Source: Lates calcarifer
Taxonomy: Eukaryota; Chordata; Actinopteri; Centropomidae
Assembly (NCBI RefSeq): GCF_001640805.2
Contig: NC_066848.1
Span: 23,174,483 to 23,238,482, forward strand
DNA: 64,000 bases
Direction of reading: 5' to 3'
Shown here: in pieces, positions 35,901 through 47,689 of the stretch
How the letters are laid out: the number at the start of each line of letters is the position of its first letter
How positions within the stretch are numbered: position 1 is the first letter of the stretch
Notes under the pieces: generated by a model
Databases searched by the model: none
Seen by the model: only the letters and a program-made list of their open reading frames with translations
Told to the model about the DNA's origin: nothing
Made by a program: the position numbers and the translations under genes

Positions 35901-36716
35901 TGTTTTTAACTCTGGACTGGTTTTCAGCAGCAAAGGTCCTAAAAAATCTGACTTTATACAGTCCAGGAGATGTATGGGTTTAGGGTGGATGGCTTGCTGT
36001 TTGCCACCCTGCTACCTATTATTTTGGACTGGTGTATGTGTGTGTATGTGCTTTTGAAGGCCATGACTTTTAAAGGACTATTTTTGTTGGTTTTGGTTGA
36101 GTGTTTGTGTGTGAGAGGGAGAGAATGTGTATTTGTCTTGGGTAGTTTTCCTCTGGTTGTGGAGGGCTTACCTCAGCCTCCTTCACCATCATTATAGCCA
36201 ACAGAATGAGAGGGAGACAGAGAACATTAAATATCATATTTATGGAGAAATCAATTCAATGATGTGGAGCCATATTAGCTCACATGCTAATTTAAGTGTT
36301 GTTTGTGCCTACCTATTTTGACCTAATTATTTTCTCAGTGATACAGCTGAACATTATCAAATCATGTCAAATTGGTAATATATGGTACGATTGTATGGTT
36401 ATAATGTATGGCTAATTATTGCAACTCCCCTATTAGCAAATTTAATTTGAACAATAGCTAACATCTGGCAGATGCAGCTGCAGGCATAGCACTTCATGTA
36501 ACTATGCTGGCCATGTTCACGGCAAGCTAGATTCATCCCCCCATCTAGTTAGCCACAAGTCTGTGAGCTAAGCTAACTACTTTCACATTAACAGTGATTA
36601 CTGGTGTACAAATTAAGCTAAATTAGGCTAAAGACAAGTGTTACAGAACCTAATACCTTCACACACACACACACATACACACACTATAACCATTTTCAGT
36701 TTATTTTTCTAGCTTG

Positions 36717-36738
36717 TTTTTTTTTTTTTTTTTTTTTT
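36717..36738. repeat. Poly(T) run
   Basis: 22 T in a row, possibly a retroposon tail read from the other strand. No element body was recognised beside it. Confidence 0.8.
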
Positions 36739-38502
36739 AATTTATCTATAGAATATCCAGTCTGAACCTAAATGTTGGCACCATATGTGGTTTCTAGATT
36801 TGTGGTGTACTTCAAACCTGCTCCAATAACCAATAATCTGATAATGTGTGATATTATTTTAGTTGCTAAACTGCTTTGGCAACACGCTGAGTATCAAACA
36901 ATTAAGTACATGAAAATCTTTTACCCTGTGCAGACTTTTGCAGCATTACAAACTGCAAATTAAAGCACCAACTGTCAGTGACTCCCATTTGACATTGTTT
37001 CTGAATTCAAGTGATACTTGCTGGCTATTGAACACTGCAGTGCACACTGTGCTTTTCAGTTGTGAGCCTGCATGCAGAGTCAACAAGCTAAAAGACTTCA
37101 GATATTAAAGTGGACTAGGCTAGTCTCAGATAGGTTTAGGGTTTCTGAGGTGACACACACACACAGTCATTTTCAGCAGGTGGGAAAGAGGCCTGGTGTG
37201 TCTGTGCATGTGCATGTGTGTGTTAGGGGTCAGGGAGGTCAGTGAGTTGTTGCCTAGATTCCTTCATGCTAGTATTGAACCACGCTGCTGCAGACCTTGT
37301 GTTTTTTACCATGACAGGTGCTAATCTTCTGTCCTGACAGCCCCCTGACAACCTGACCCGACCTTTGTGCATATGCCTGTGTGTGCATGCAAAATGTTCT
37401 TCATATGTACATGTTTGAACTTGAAGCATATGTAAGCTGACACAGCAAAGTCCTTCTTAATTAGCACAGAGATATATTTGCTTTTCCCTTAGGATAGCCA
37501 AGGGTGACATGATCTGTGTTTTCTAATGTCGACAACAGGATAAATACACAGAACAGATGCAGACGGCTTACGTAATGTTTGCACTGCTATGTTTGCAGTT
37601 ATATTCCCATATAGAAGTGTTTCAAAGACAAGTCAAGCCACTCCTTTCACTGCTGCTCATTTGATAAAGCAGCTCAGCTAACAAACAGTTCATAAGAATG
37701 TCTGTGCAATGTACATTTTCTACAAGTGAAAACGTAATGACCTCACAGTTGGTGAACTATTGTAACAAGCGAACTAACTGCTAATGCGCATGTAGCCAGG
37801 AACGTGCTAATGCTAATCAGGAACATAGCTTTCTGACTTCTCTCAATTTTTCTGTACTGTTTCAATCACTGGGTCTCACTTTGTAAGCTGTTCTTGTGAT
37901 TATACATCACTTTATTGAATGAAGAGTTATTGGAGAGGGAGTTAACGAGCTCATTAGTTTAGCTTGGATGCCGATTAAACAATTAGTTCACACAGTTCAA
38001 TCGATGGACGTATTTGTACCATCAATTACTGTCTCATCACTGTCTGTAAATGATTCCTGTTTTGTAGAGCAGTTTATAGAAGAAGGTTAAATAAGGTGAG
38101 GTTAAATGGATGGTGAAGTACAGCTAGCTTCCTCTGTTTAGGACTCTGTCACCACTGACAGCACAGCTTGCTGTTCTGGTGCTATATTTAAGTGAGTTTT
38201 CATCTGTGTGACATCTACTCCATCAACATGTTTGTGGGTAAGTAGATAGCTGAGAGACACTAGCCTCAGCCTTTATAGTAATACATCATTAGATAACGTT
38301 TGAATTCCCTGGCGAGCACCCAGATTAAAACTCACTGACACAGTTACTTCACTCTGCCACAATGCTGGTCCCTACATACAGTTAGAAGCAGGCGTTTTAT
38401 TCCAGCTCTGTGCCCACAATACTGTATTTGATGTCTTTCTATGCTTATTCAGCACAGAACGTAATGACAGCCTAAGTATATATATACGTTCCTCTCCCGC
38501 AG

Positions 38503-38569
38503 ACTCTCTGTTACTGGGCCTCTACATGATGTGCCTGAGTGGCATGAGTGGGGTGACTGAGTTCACAGT
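38503..38569 (+). CDS. Possible exon E (weak)
   Basis: A 67-nt segment with acceptor GTTCCTCTCCCGCAG ending at 38502 and donor GTATGT at 38570. In the phase left by exon D it reads D, then SLLLGLYMMCLSGMSGVTEFT, and ends two bases into a codon. The donor merges into a (TG)n tract, which weakens the call because such tracts produce donor-like sites by chance. The product is not recognised. Confidence 0.25.
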
Positions 38570-38596
38570 GTATGTGTGTGTGTGCGTGTGAGTGAG

Positions 38597-38621
38597 GGAG
38601 AGAGAGAGAGAGAGAGAGAGA
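38597..38621. repeat. (GA)n tract
   Basis: About 12 GA units, complementary to the (TC)n at 38851-38890. Confidence 0.95.
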
Positions 38622-38850
38622 TAGACGGGACGACCGGGGTCGACTGACCACAGAGGAATTCTCCCTGCAGGCCTCGGGGCCCACAGCTGATCGCAGCACA
38701 TGCTAATTAGTTTACCTCAGTGTATACACACTCAGTCACACACACACACACTCTCACACTCAAACATAGCAAAACACATCTTATACGCACATATCATTTA
38801 TAGACTTTCCTCAAATCCATCACAAGTTGTAAGTAATCACAAGTAACTGC

Positions 38851-38853
38851 TCC

Positions 38854-38890
<37 letters not shown>

Positions 38891-38905
38891 ACACACACAC
38901 ATGCA
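38851..38905. repeat. (TC)n-(AC)n compound microsatellite
   Basis: TC units with one TTTC interruption, followed by a short AC run. Confidence 0.95.
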
Positions 38906-39480
38906 CACAGCTGCACACATACACACACTGTCTGTGTCTGTCCTTGGGGATATGGCGGTGCAGTCAAATGACATAGGACTTTGTCACACACATGACATTG
39001 CAGTGTGGAAGTGGGTCACGCAGTATTTGCAAAGCACTGTGTTTGTTTTAAAGTGTGTGGAAAACCAGATGGGTGGAGTCACCCACACCAGAGCAGTCTA
39101 GGACAGTTGTTGTCAAATGCTGTCAATTTTAGAAAAGTACATTTTGCTCTGAAGAACAAAACATTTGTTTTATTCTTGTCAGTATCTAAAACTATATTTT
39201 GACTATCAGGAGACACAAATGTTTTTTTTTCCAATGAAACCTGCAGCACTAACAGTAAATAATAATTCTGCATACTTGTATGTAATCTGTATAAATTACC
39301 TTAATTTGAACTATTTTCCATAGACCCACCTGGTTCAGGATCAACAATCCTATGGATAAAATGAGTTCGGGTTCTATTGCCATGGGCCCTGGGTCTGTTT
39401 AACACCATGTGTTAACCCAGAGGAGCTGAGGAGACCTGGCTGATGGATCTCTGAGTGAGTGCCCCTGCTCAGGAGGTGAG

Positions 39481-39500
39481 GGGTCAGAGGTCAGAGGTCA
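39481..39500 (+). promoter_or_regulatory. Triple DR1 nuclear-receptor-type element
   Basis: GGGTCA, AGGTCA and AGGTCA half-sites are each separated by a single G. This spacing is the DR1 arrangement used by HNF4 and PPAR/RXR. It could also be a small 7-bp tandem repeat. Confidence 0.45.
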
Positions 39501-39708
39501 GACTCATCTCAGAGAGATGAACAAGCACTCATTATTATACTGTAATTCAAAAGGGTCAAAATTATCTTTATTATATTAGATGCAAAAATCATAAATCCTA
39601 AATGAGTTCCATCTGTCATCCATCACTGTGACTGTACGTGGACTTTTATGTTGAAATGACAGTGGATTAGCCATGCTGTGTGCTATGTAACCTACTTTCT
39701 TTTGGCAG

Positions 39709-39768
39709 GGAGGATGGATTATATCCATCACGTCCAGGTACAAGAGAGAAGGCTTCTGACTTTATCAG
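39709..39768 (+). CDS. Possible exon F (weak)
   Basis: A 60-nt segment with acceptor TACTTTCTTTTGGCAG ending at 39708 and good donor GTAAGA at 39769. In the phase left by exon E it reads EDGLYPSRPGTREKASDFI and ends with AG of an Arg codon. The peptide has plausible composition but is not recognised. An alternative donor GTACAA lies inside it. Confidence 0.3.
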
Positions 39769-40549
39769 GTAAGACTCAAGGCTTTGTTTTGAGGACTTGT
39801 ACATTAACATGAACTCAGCTGTGAATTCAGTGCTGAATGAGTCTGTATCGCTGGTTGGTCTGACAGTTCTCGGTTCTGCATGAGTCTGGGTCCCAAGTAA
39901 TAGACTGGTCTGTTTTTTTTCAGGTAGTACAGCTCCAGGTCTTTTCAGGTGTGGACATGAATCTTTGGACCTATAAAGACCTCTACTTGCTAGTGTTACA
40001 ATAATCATTGCATTTTATATTTAACATTTATTGCTTTTCATTGTTAAGAAATCAGATTAATTATCAGTTAATTAGTTTTTCAGCTGATTAATCATTCAAG
40101 CAACTCATGTAAAATGATTATCCCAGTAATAGAAGATATGAAATGCTTTTAAAAAGAAAATTGGAGAAACTTGGAGCTGTGCTGCTGGGAAATTTGAATA
40201 TATTTGTGAGATGTCTCAGTGGAAAACGAACCTACTACAACTTCTGCAGCTGGGACTATTTTATGCAAAATTTCTATTTGTTTCATATGTTTAGTCTCAT
40301 TCTCAATACTCCCACTGCACTGCGCGTCCTTCACCAAATGTACTGTTTTTGCTGAGAGTAGTACTATGTAAGTCTGTGTCGCAGGTAATGTGTGATATTG
40401 AGGTGTTGACCATCATATGACCGGATCAGAGCTCTATTAAAACACAGCCACATGATCTATGTGCACACACACACACACACTCACACATACACACACACAC
40501 TTGCTCAACGGGAAACATCACACCACCTCTCTCTCTCTTGACTTTGCAG

Positions 40550-40639
40550 ACCACACCCGCTGTCGACATGGCAACCCTTGACGAGTTGGACGTCATGGCC
40601 ACCTTGACTCCACCCTCCTCTCCTCTTGGTGTGTGCTAA
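40550..40639 (+). CDS. Possible terminal exon G (weak)
   Basis: The acceptor CTCTCTCTTGACTTTGCAG ends at 40549. In frame 0 it reads TTPAVDMATLDELDVMATLT, then a Pro/Ser-rich end and a TAA at 40637-40639. In the phase left by exon F it would instead read PHPLSTWQPL and stop at TGA 40605. The better-looking peptide is therefore not in the chain's frame, so this segment's link to exons D-F is doubtful. No nearby AATAAA was seen. Confidence 0.2.
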   Translation, partial: TTPAVDMATLDELDVMATLTPPSSPLGVC

Positions 40640-40693
40640 TTGATCATGAGACTATGGAAACACATAAGAGGGAGGGCGGGAGAGCCTGGGAGA

Positions 40694-40732
40694 GATGGAG
40701 AGAGAGAGAGAGAGATGGAGAGATGGAGGCAC
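40694..40732. repeat. (GA)n-rich purine tract
   Basis: GAGA and GATGGAGA units, with no associated gene. Confidence 0.85.
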
Positions 40733-42503
40733 ACATGAAGAAAGAAACAGATGTAAACAGAGATTGAAGAAAAGGAGGAGAGAAGGGAAAGTCCACCACT
40801 TAGAGATTGAGTTAATTTACATTTATTGAATAACTCTTGACGTCAGTTTTTCAATTACTGTACAAACTCCAGGAAACTGGGGTCTAAGACTTTTGGGAAA
40901 TGTTTCTTAGTTGTGTGTGTGTGTGTGTGTGTGTGTTGAATTAATGAATGAAGATTTCCAAGGAAACTTTATGAATTTAAATCAGATTTTTGATGAAATG
41001 TAATAATAATAGCAAGGATTTTATACCTGTGGCTTATTTACAACATGAGACATTTTCACTGCTTCAAACCAAGACACAACAGGAAAAACAAGGTCATCAG
41101 TTCCTTCTTGGGATTTCCTTGTGACCTAGAGTATATGCTCCATGTTACAGTACATCGCCTATACAGTCTGCCTACGGCCCACGCTGCTCATATGAAAGTT
41201 ACTGTTCAGTCCCATCTATACAGAGCAGTGTGGGAGCCTCTCACGGGATGGGATGCATCTCACTTTACATAATACACTAGTGGGTCCACATGGTGTTGTG
41301 TAGCTTGATTGCAATGCATGACACAGTGTGGATGTATTGTAAATCGGTCTAAACAAGAAGGACAGCTAACATATTTTCTCATATTTGTTTTTTTTTTTTG
41401 GTTCATATTTTGAGGTACTTGTCTCTGTGGTTTAGTATTGCATAGTACTGTCAAATGCTCTCTCTCATTCAACTTTTATTTCAACCTCCTTTAAAAAGTT
41501 GAACATGTTTCTTGGTTTAACAATCCATATTGTAAGATAAATGAGTGGCTGCAGTACCTGCATTTAGAATATGAATCCTTCACAAAGTTCAGCAAAGTTA
41601 AGCGGTGAATCATTTTTTACTGTACAAAATAACTACAGCTCCCATGACAATTTACCAGCATGGCAGAGTGGGTACTTCATCTTTACAGCAACTTAGTGTC
41701 TTCCACATACATGATTTACATACAAGGTTACTTTTGTATCCACTCAACTAACAGCCTCTTCCAGTGTCAGTTTAGATGGCAGCGTTTTAGCTGTATGCTC
41801 TGATTTAAAGAAACTGTAAAATTAAAGGAACATTTTGTAATTTTGGTAAATATATTTACTTGTCATGTCTGTACAGCGCTGACCTCTAAAGCTCACTAAT
41901 TCTTAGAGATGGCCTGGACAAAACCCAAACTAAAGTATATGGCTGGATACAGTACCATTAGTCCTCATTTTGTAAATTGGGTTGACTGACCTTTTAAATG
42001 TCAATATACCCAAGTGCAGTTTTAAGGAAAGATCAAACTGTTAACATGCAGGTGCTAGGAATCACCAAATGGTTCTTTTATTGTGTGTTTTTTTTTTTTA
42101 AAGAAATACTGTGAACACCATACAAATGAATTTGTTTAATGTACATGTAAAACACTCAACTCTAACCCACTCACTCCTCCATTTTCCCTATGAATGACCC
42201 TTATCATACTTGATAAAGTCTGTCATTGACAATTAGACTTCTTTGTAAATCCACCAGCACATAAACATAGCCCCCCTTACAAATGGACATTAAGCTCATT
42301 ACACCATCTAGCAGTCAGGACATTCACATTACACTCATTACAGGACGTGTCACCCTCAGGTCAGCATGCTGACCTTTATCCTTTTTCAACCTATGAACTC
42401 TACTAACATGACCTGTCTGATGATGTAACAGAGTCACGCACTGCTCTGCTGCTCCTCTGATGTGTCTGTGATTGTCAGTTGGATGACTGAATGAAAGAAA
42501 GGG

Positions 42504-42527
42504 AACATTGTGCATGTGCACAATGTT
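42504..42527. repeat. Near-perfect palindrome, 11-bp arms
   Basis: Arms AACATTGTGCA and TGCACAATGTT are separated by TG. Confidence 0.9.
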
Positions 42528-42574
42528 AAAAGAATTATTCAATCTCAGGGGTCAATTGGTGTGTGTGTGAGTGT

Positions 42575-42691
42575 AGTTGTGTGTGTGTGGGCTTGTTTAA
42601 CCATATTTCCGAAAACTGGGATGCCCACTACCAAAGGACTGGTTAACTTATGGACTTAAGACTTGTCCCCGCGAAAGAAGGTGTACAAGGA

Positions 42692-42695
<4 letters not shown>
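42575..42695. repeat. Dispersed repeat family R4, diverged copy
   Basis: The words GACTTGTCCCC and GAAGGTGTACA match the end of the 50.5-kb copy (GAAAAGGTGTACA). It is flanked by TG repeats. Confidence 0.45.
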
Positions 42696-42728
<33 letters not shown>

Positions 42729-43489
42729 TAGAAGTATCATATGATTACATTAGTCAGACACTGAGTACATTTCATGGCTTCTACATAAGCCTGCTGGCAA
42801 TATAGTTACACATTTAAAAAAACACACAAATAACAGTTAAAGCTCAGCTTCTTAAGGCATCTTAGCAGCATGTGAAGCTGTGAGTGTGTAGCTGTGTATC
42901 TGTGGTTTAGTGTTCATCACTGAAAACTGTTAAAACTTTTTGAAAAAAATGACCTATTTTCAACCATTAGTATTTTCATACATGTGACCTAATACATGTA
43001 TCTATGTTACATTTGCATTTGGAAAATTTGCATATGAAACCTTGTGGGGACTGAAAGTATGGTTTAACCCTCAAAGCGCTGACTCATATTAGCCCACTAG
43101 GGAACTAGCGCTGTCATGTTTTTGCAACTCTGCTGAGAAACACTCTTTTATCTCTCTTCTCAGAAGATTCTGTATGGATTTATTTGAAACAGTATTCAGA
43201 TTAGAGTGAAACTGAAAAGGGTTCTTGTGATATACACCGTTTGTGTGTTATCTGTCCCCTTACTGAACCTGCTCTGACTCAGACTCTGGCTCAGACTCAT
43301 TCATGTCTGCACGCAACAATGCATAGTGATTACTCTCATCCCAGCAGATGGCTCCTCTATGTTTTTTGGGTAATTGAAAGATGCTTTCAATTATGCCTAT
43401 GCACACAGACAAAACTAGACGGATAATACCACAGCTTTGTGATAATGCTAATGATTAATAAGAACACAGGATATTAAATATACACTGAC

Positions 43490-43720
43490 AAAAAAATAAG
43501 TATATTACTCAAGTAGTTGATTTACTGTTTCAAAGTACTTTTAGTTTTTAGGTTATTTTATTCTTCCACCCCGGTACATTTGGGAAGAAAATATTGTACT
43601 TTTTATTTCACTACATTTATATTACAGCTAGCCTCTTTCACTTTAAAAATTAAGATTTTACATGACTAGTTTATGAATAATGATTCATTGTTAAAGTAAT
43701 ATATAATATACTGAGTATGG
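43490..43720. repeat. Dispersed repeat family R5 (AAGTACTTTT type)
   Basis: The words TACTCAAGTAG, TTCCACCCCGGTACATTTG and TACTTTTTATTTCACTACATT resemble a common teleost dispersed sequence. A second short fragment lies at about 55985-56045. Confidence 0.5.
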
Positions 43721-43944
43721 AGTGACAATGCCAGAGTATTGTCAAATGTTAAAATGTGGCCAGAGTCATTAAGTGGAATGACAACAATATCTGCTTAAAG
43801 GTTTGAGAAAATAAGCTAACAATAGTCCTCGGAAGCTACTGGTCATATCAAACCAAGTAACTGTCACCTAGTGGTTGCTCATGGTGGGATTTGTTGGGTC
43901 TCTCTGTAAATAAAAAGTAAATATAAAGAGTAGGTCTACACCTG

Positions 43945-44030
43945 CTATATATGAAAAGTGCCTTGAGATAACTTCTGCTGTGATTTGGTGCTATATAAAT
44001 AAAACTGTTGAAAGAAAATTGAATTCAATA
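43945..44030 (+). mobile_element. L2/V-SINE-like 3' tail
   Basis: GTGCCTTGAGATAACTTCTG and then GGTGCTATATAAATAAAA followed by GAATTG units match the conserved tail shared by fish L2 LINEs and V-SINEs. The element body is not recognised. Confidence 0.6.
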
Positions 44031-44646
44031 TTTCTCCCATTGATGATATGCACTTACGCACATACAGTCCAATTCTATGGCTCATCTTAACAGGAAGATA
44101 AGACGACAAGTCCAGAGGGCTAAAGATGATTAAACACATCGTCACAATACAGTGTTGATAAGACAGACATGTTTACGAGATGATTGCATGTGGTGTCGCC
44201 ATTTTAAGTAATATACTTTGAACTGATTGTTTTTTTTTTAAACCAGCAGCTGTTTTACTCTATAAAAATTTACTACTTGACAAGCTACATGATAACACAC
44301 TACAAAGGAACAGATATCAGTGCAGAAATACAGTATGTGCAGCTGTTGTTGTTGGACATCACCTGTCATCTGTTGTGTGTGTGTGTGTGTGTGTGTGTGA
44401 GGCAGAGTTGATACAATTCTTGATTCATATTTCCAGTGTTTCCTTGTACCGTGCTGTGTCTACAGAGGTCCATGTGGGACAGAAAGCCCTGAGGGATTGG
44501 AATAACTGTATCTGGTTGTGGTCAGACCAGTCATAACCCATAATTCAGCGTGAGGAACATCTCTGGCCTGGGGGGTAAAAAGTTATGAGACCATACCCTG
44601 GCTAATGTTTTTTAATATGGCAACCAGCTGTCTATCTGAACCTCTA

Positions 44647-44682
44647 CCTGCCTGCCTGCCTGTCTGTCTGTCTGTCTGTCTG
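44647..44682. repeat. (CCTG)n(TCTG)n tetranucleotide repeat
   Basis: About four CCTG units followed by about five TCTG units. Confidence 0.95.
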
Positions 44683-47160
44683 CATCTGATATTACATCTT
44701 TTTAAAATCTAGTGCTGCGTACCTGATCTGCAACTTGTTTATGGAAACTCTATCCTCCCTGATGTGATTACTTCTTCATCTCAAGCCTCCCAGTCATGCC
44801 TGACTCACTTTATGAGGCGTCCCTATGGACAAACTGGCTTTCATACTTCACGTAACTCTTTGTGTGTGTGTATTGGGAAAGTTTTACTCATTCTTAATTG
44901 TTTGTAGATGTGCACCCGGGCACGTCTTGCGGTTTGGTGAAGAAGCAGTGGAACTGTGTTTTTTTGTGTTGTCTCAGGACACGACAGATTCATCTGTGTA
45001 AGATATCACCTCAGTTTTCTGTGCTGATGAACAGAGCACATGGATTATTGGAGGATACAGGCTTATCCAGATGTACACTGAGACACTGCTGTGTACACAT
45101 GCATCATAATGTACCTGTAGCTCGTAACTGTATTTGTGTCAGTATGGCATGACACACCCACACACACTTACACACCTCATAATGGTCCTCTGATGTAAAG
45201 CTCAGTCCAGTATGTAGGTCAGCTGATAAGAGCAGCGGCAGGACATAAGTAATTATCAGACAAATATCAGACAGTGGCTTCGAGGAGACTTATTTCTGAC
45301 CAACCATCAGCATAGTTCTGCTTAATCATATCTGACACCCTGAGTTATATAAGAGTTATTCACCTTGTTAAACTCCCAGCAAGTGAGCTGAGCCATTGTG
45401 AGCTGGCAGCTTGTTTCTGAACATCTGCAGTGAGATTAGAGGTCCAGTACAGTAGAGCTAAAGTTAGTTGTCAAAGGCGGGTCAAGTATAGTCCAGAGTC
45501 CAGGGCTGATAGGACAGGAGATGAGAACCTACTTTAGCTTTTTAAACAAGTAAAGAGAAGTTGGGTTATACAGTAATATAAGTCCTTGCTCAGCACTTCA
45601 ACATGAAGTCATATGCACATAAAGGTTACTGGCTCGTGTGGTATCTTTGCAGTTTAGCAGGCTTGGGTACACACAAGTGCAAACAGTAGATTTGGTTAAA
45701 ATCTAACTGACAATCTTTGCAGTGTCAGCCTCCATCTGTCTCAGTACTGGAGACTCTGCACAGAAGTACATTATGTTCAGAAACACTGTAGGGCCTGATG
45801 AGACACTTGGAAAACAAGATCATCACTCTTACTGTAACTTCAGAATGTAAATGGCTATACTTTAACATGTAAGTCAAGACATGTAAGTCAGTTCCTGGGG
45901 ATGTTTTTCCAGTAATTTATTTGAAGTCACCAACATCTGCACCCTCTTGGGGAAGAGTCCACAAGAAAAGATGAAGTAAATGGTCATGGTGGTGCAGAAA
46001 TCGCACTCCTTTTAGTAATGTTGCATTAGTTAGTGGCAACACAGGTTATCGTATATAACTAAATGAAAAGATTTCTAAAGAAAATTCCTGCTGGTTTGCT
46101 ACATTTCATACATAGCCTGACTTAGCATTAGCTTACAACTAATACAAAACAGGCCTAGAGAATGGTGTCCTGGTATAAGTCCAGTTTTAGTTTTTTGTCT
46201 TATTTGCATAGCTTTGCCATCATTCCTTTCAGTAATTATAAGATTACACACACCATGTTAATGTTGAGATTTGGGAGCACTCACTCAGTGTAGTCAAATT
46301 TATTCAGAGGAAAATACAGAGGCAAACGTTCAACAGACTGTTTTAAACATCCATCCCAGTTTGCCCTCTGACTTCCTGATTCAACTTTGACCTTTTGTAC
46401 CTGCTGTAGTTGTGCGGACACAGTTCTTTTGCAATGATGAATTATTGCTGACATGTTGTACGTGTTCACTCAAGGTTTAACCTTCAAAGTGGTTCAGATA
46501 ATGTGGCTAAACCCTTACCTAGCTTACAACCTTTTACCCAGTCTAGCTTTATTTGTTGCAAATTCACTGTGCTCCCAGACGTCAGCCGTTACTTTGGTGA
46601 ATATAATGTCAAAGGCAAAATGACAAAAACAAGATCTAAGTTGTAATAAAGCAGAATCAACCTGTAAAACCTACATTATCATCAGCTGAAAAGCTACTAA
46701 ATGGGGTCATGGAAAAAAAAAAAAAACCCTAACCCGGTCTAACCTCATCCTGCCAGCTTCCATGATGCAGCACCACCACTCCATCCAGTATTCATCACCA
46801 TCTGTGGTCTGCTGCCACTGCAGGACCTGGCTGCAGGCAGAGCATACAGTGGTTAATATGGAACTGCTGGAGAGACGCATGTATGAGGGATGGATAGAGT
46901 GTGGGGGCAGGAAGGACACTGACTGAATAAACTGGGTTGGAAAAAGTGAATCCATCATGTTTATTAAAAAAGATGCACGCTAGATTTGTGCCCTTTGTCT
47001 ACACTGGAGCACCTCATCATGTAACTGCTCAACAGTGAAATGACTTTATCATGTAAAAAAACAGATGGAGAGATAAAGGTAGAGATAAGGCAAAGAGAGG
47101 TGACATCTCTGCAGAAAGCAATTTCACACCTGTTTGTTACCCAGACTTGGTTAACTCTGA

Positions 47161-47163
<3 letters not shown>

Positions 47164-47194
<31 letters not shown>
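47164..47194. repeat. (TG)n microsatellite
   Basis: Pure TG. A second tract lies at 47299-47335. Confidence 0.97.
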
Positions 47195-47197
<3 letters not shown>

Positions 47198-47298
47198 AGG
47201 GACAGTGAAAAGGTGACTGACAGGCACAAACAGGCTAACCAAACATTCAGTTGATGCTGTGTGTGTACGTGTGTAGGTGGGGGGTATCTGCCCCTCTC

Positions 47299-47299
47299 T

Positions 47300-47335
<36 letters not shown>
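47299..47335. repeat. (TG)n microsatellite
   Basis: A TG run with one TGAG interruption. Confidence 0.95.
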
Positions 47336-47338
<3 letters not shown>

Positions 47339-47399
47339 GCTGTGGTATGTGAATGAGTCTGTGTGTGTGTGTGCGTGGATCAGTGTGTATAGTGTCCTG

Positions 47400-47610
47400 C
47401 TGACAGCAATGTCCTGGCTGTGATGTGGATAGCTGAGGGTGCTGACAGGCTGGTGTTGTCTCATGGTCCTGCTGGGGGCTGTTGGGGCAGGCCGGGGCAC
47501 AAATGCTCCAGCCTGCTCCCCTTCTGCCCCCATCATGGCCTGGGCCTGTCAGTTAAATATACAGCCTCCCTCTACCAGAAAACCCTTCACCTCCTCAGCA
47601 CTTAACCCTT
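47400..47610. promoter_or_regulatory. GC-richer block, function unclear
   Basis: GC-rich for the area. A minus-strand frame here (starting MMGAEGEQAGAFVPRPAP) has protein-like composition for about 50 codons but then runs into CA repeats. An acceptor-like CTGACAG precedes it on the minus strand, but no partner exon was found. Confidence 0.2.
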
Positions 47611-47689
47611 AATGGCATTTGCCAGGTAAGTGTTCTTAAAATGAAACTGAAATTTCTTTTGGCATCGACTGTCTTTAAATATAATTTAT

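Larger units (their letters stand above)
27930..38500. other. Gene-poor tract
   Basis: Apart from possible exon D there is no gene. It contains a possible regulatory block at about 31290-31510, retroposon-tail fragments near 32020-32075 and 32845-32905, an R2 start fragment near 32295-32400, and T runs at about 30288-30309, 35397-35413 and 36717-36738. CA/TG clusters lie near 28820-28850, 33960-34110 and 36660-36690. Confidence 0.5.
40640..47000. other. Gene-poor tract
   Basis: Only repeats were recognised: a CRE palindrome at 40838-40845, (TG)n near 40914-40936 and 42694-42727, an inverted repeat at 42504-42527, dispersed elements at 42575-42695, 43490-43720 and 43945-44030, (TG)n near 44374-44399, and a tetranucleotide repeat at 44647-44682. 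Open frames are under 90 codons and lack coding character. Confidence 0.5.

Noticed and set aside
39915..39995. Alternative terminal exon after 39768 (acceptor near 39940, short frame to TAA)
   Set aside because: The acceptor context is crowded with several CAG sites, the peptide is only a few residues, and there is no poly(A) signal.
43863..43876. Additional CTCF-like word (CACCTAGTGG)
   Set aside because: It has a mismatch in the core GGC positions and is too weak to list as a site.
46964..47536. 190-codon minus-strand frame
   Set aside because: Most of it is His/Thr translated from CA repeats. Only the first 50 codons look protein-like, and no partner exon was found.
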